Below are positions 62,879 to 64,000 of a stretch of 64,000 nt of DNA, one piece after another. The stretch is taken from contig JAPKCM010000001.1 of assembly GCA_028822935.1 (NCBI GenBank), positions 162,868 to 226,867 on the forward strand, read 5' to 3'. The position numbers and the translations under genes were made by a program. The notes under the pieces were generated by a model that searched no databases, was not told where the DNA came from, and was given only the letters and a program-made list of their open reading frames with translations. The DNA is from Akkermansiaceae bacterium. Lineage in GTDB: Bacteria > Verrucomicrobiota > Verrucomicrobiia > Verrucomicrobiales > Akkermansiaceae. Each line of letters begins with the position of its first letter. Position 1 is the stretch's first letter.

Positions 62879-64000
62879 ATGAAGACACTCGTCTCTGCCT
62901 GGCTCATCGCCCTTGCGATGATCGTTCCCACCCATGCCGATCTCCACATTACCGAGTTCATGGCGATCAACGGCGGCTCGTTGCAAGATGAGGACGGCGA
63001 CCCCTCCGATTGGCTCGAGTTGTTCAACTCCGGCCCCGAGAGCGTCGACCTCGAGGGATATTTTCTGACCGACGACGAGGCGGCGCTGCCAAAGTGGAGC
63101 CTTCCTGCAGTGCAACTCGATAGGGGTTCGTTCCTGTTGGTTTTTGCATCAGAGAAAAACCGCAGCGTGGTTGGTTCCGAACTACATACGAATTTCAAAC
63201 TCGCGGATGGCGACTACCTTGCGTTAGTCGATCCAGATGGAACGACTGTGATCGCCGAGTTCGGATCCGTGGCGGATCCGCTGCCGCCGCAGTTCGAGGA
63301 CGTGTCCTATGGACTGATGCAGAACGGCAACCGTACGCCGTCGATCTTGATCGATGTAACTCCCTCTGGGACGGCGCACGTGCCGGCCGATGCAACGCTC
63401 GGCGAAACCTGGCAGGCGCTCGTATTTGACGATACCGAGTGGACGCCGGTGATCTCCGCTGTCGGTTACGACGAGGCGACGACTTACGACTCGCACTTCG
63501 GCGCTGGCGGCGATCTCGATAACACGATCAACAACGTTAACACCACGCTCTACCTGCGCTTCCCGTTCTCTGTGAGCGAGAGCGGCTCGATCTCGGAGCT
63601 GACTTTAAAGATGAAGTACGATGATGGCTTCGCGGCTTTCCTCAACGGCGTTCGGGTCGCCGATGCGAATGCGCCGGGAGTGCTGAGTTGGAATTCCGAC
63701 GCTTCCGCGCAGCACAGCGACGGGGAAGCGCAGGGGCTGGTGGATTTCGATATCTCGGTTCACGCACATTTGCTGGTCAATGGACCGAACCTGCTTGCAA
63801 TCCATGGACTCAACGACTCGATCACTAGTTCCGATATGCTCATCTCGCCTGAGCTGCATGCGGTGCGGGTCACAGACCCGTCGATCGGCAGTTCCGGATT
63901 TCTGGCTCGCCCTTCGCCGGGCGGCTTGAACGGCGACACCTTTGGCGGCTTCGTCCGCGATACGAAATTCTCCTCAAAGCGCGGGTTCTACGACGCGCCG
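62879..64000 (+). CDS. Secreted lamin-tail-domain protein, 3' end beyond right edge
   Basis: The frame starts at ATG 62879-62881 and stays open for 374 codons to the window end. A signal peptide (MKTLVSAWLIALAMIVPTHA) is followed by a lamin-tail domain: DLHITEFMAINGGSLQDEDG, then DPSDWLELFNSG and VDLEGYFLTDDEAALPKWSL. Residues ~160-300 form a jelly-roll-like part with FDDTEWTPVISAVGYD and DDGFAAFLNGVRVA. A FSSKRGFYDAP stretch at the very end looks like the start of the chitobiase/hexosaminidase C-terminal-type domain usual after LTD in Planctomycetes and Verrucomicrobia, often followed by CotH. Cell-surface or extracellular; function unknown. Intact so far, GC-rich codons. Confidence 0.82.
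   Translation, partial: MKTLVSAWLIALAMIVPTHADLHITEFMAINGGSLQDEDGDPSDWLELFNSGPESVDLEGYFLTDDEAALPKWSLPAVQLDRGSFLLVFASEKNRSVVGSELHTNFKLADGDYLALVDPDGTTVIAEFGSVADPLPPQFEDVSYGLMQNGNRTPSILIDVTPSGTAHVPADATLGETWQALVFDDTEWTPVISAVGYDEATTYDSHFGAGGDLDNTINNVNTTLYLRFPFSVSESGSISELTLKMKYDDGFAAFLNGVRVADANAPGVLSWNSDASAQHSDGEAQGLVDFDISVHAHLLVNGPNLLAIHGLNDSITSSDMLISPELHAVRVTDPSIGSSGFLARPSPGGLNGDTFGGFVRDTKFSSKRGFYDAP

Overview
The window looks like a chromosomal segment of a Gram-negative bacterium of the phylum Verrucomicrobiota. The evidence is the mix of families: a 51-residue small basic protein of the type found in Chlamydiae and Verrucomicrobia, an RDD-SpoIIM-DUF4129-DUF4350-MoxR-DUF58 operon, ExbB/ExbD with a large TPR protein, DUF5069, and paired DUF1592/DUF1552 proteins plus a lamin-tail protein at the right end. 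This is inference from gene content; there is no rRNA gene here to confirm it.

Layout, left to right. 0-2.5 kb: acs (cut by the edge), an S4-domain pseudouridine synthase and the small basic protein, all on minus. 2.6-6.5 kb: a GbsR-like regulator with a matching 18-bp palindrome in front of itself and in front of a following membrane/acyltransferase cluster. That cluster is partly decayed, with one gene cut by an in-frame TAG, one wrecked epimerase and one unidentified C-terminal scrap. 6.6-10.2 kb: AI-2E transporter, heme A synthase, MFS transporter, tRNA-Thr(TGT). 10.3-16.9 kb: the six-gene RDD-to-DUF58 operon, tightly coupled by 4-11 nt overlaps. 17-30.9 kb: ligA, vanZ, a BrnT/BrnA toxin-antitoxin pair, dapF and trpA on minus; queD and a small lipoprotein on plus; then an exbB-exbD-TPR-hydrolase-lipoprotein-rlmD run on minus, and uvrC. 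30.9-37.3 kb: serA, ilvD, a membrane-anchored endonuclease/phosphatase, dnaX, and free-methionine-sulfoxide reductase. 37.3-46.7 kb: nuoGHIJKLMN, without nuoA-F. 46.8-50.1 kb: a YiiX-type hydrolase, tRNA-Tyr(GTA), a broken integron-type integrase next to that tRNA, a small ORF and DUF5069. 50.2-55.7 kb: rarA, a bicarbonate operon (SbtA, PII-like SbtB, beta carbonic anhydrase), a broken membrane-protein gene, purE and purK.

55.8-64 kb is accessory DNA and visibly richer in GC-rich codons than the rest. Four direct copies of a ~45-60 bp repeat (core GGCGGGAGGGCTTTGAAGAC) cut it into blocks: a DUF2927-like C-terminal fragment plus threonine aldolase; a DUF1592/DUF1552 pair; a LanC-like toroid lacking its N-terminus and frameshifted; and the first 23 codons of a lipoprotein gene that end inside the fourth repeat. 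A lamin-tail-domain protein then runs off the right edge. The repeats lie exactly where reading frames are broken. They carry a stop codon at one side and a TTG start at the other that is in frame with the truncated genes behind copies 1 and 3. This repeat-bounded patchwork is the most unusual thing in the window.

Broken genes are frequent (at least seven), so the segment looks like a chromosome undergoing gene loss and acquisition between otherwise intact housekeeping operons. All readings are by eye from the sequence; no homology search was run.
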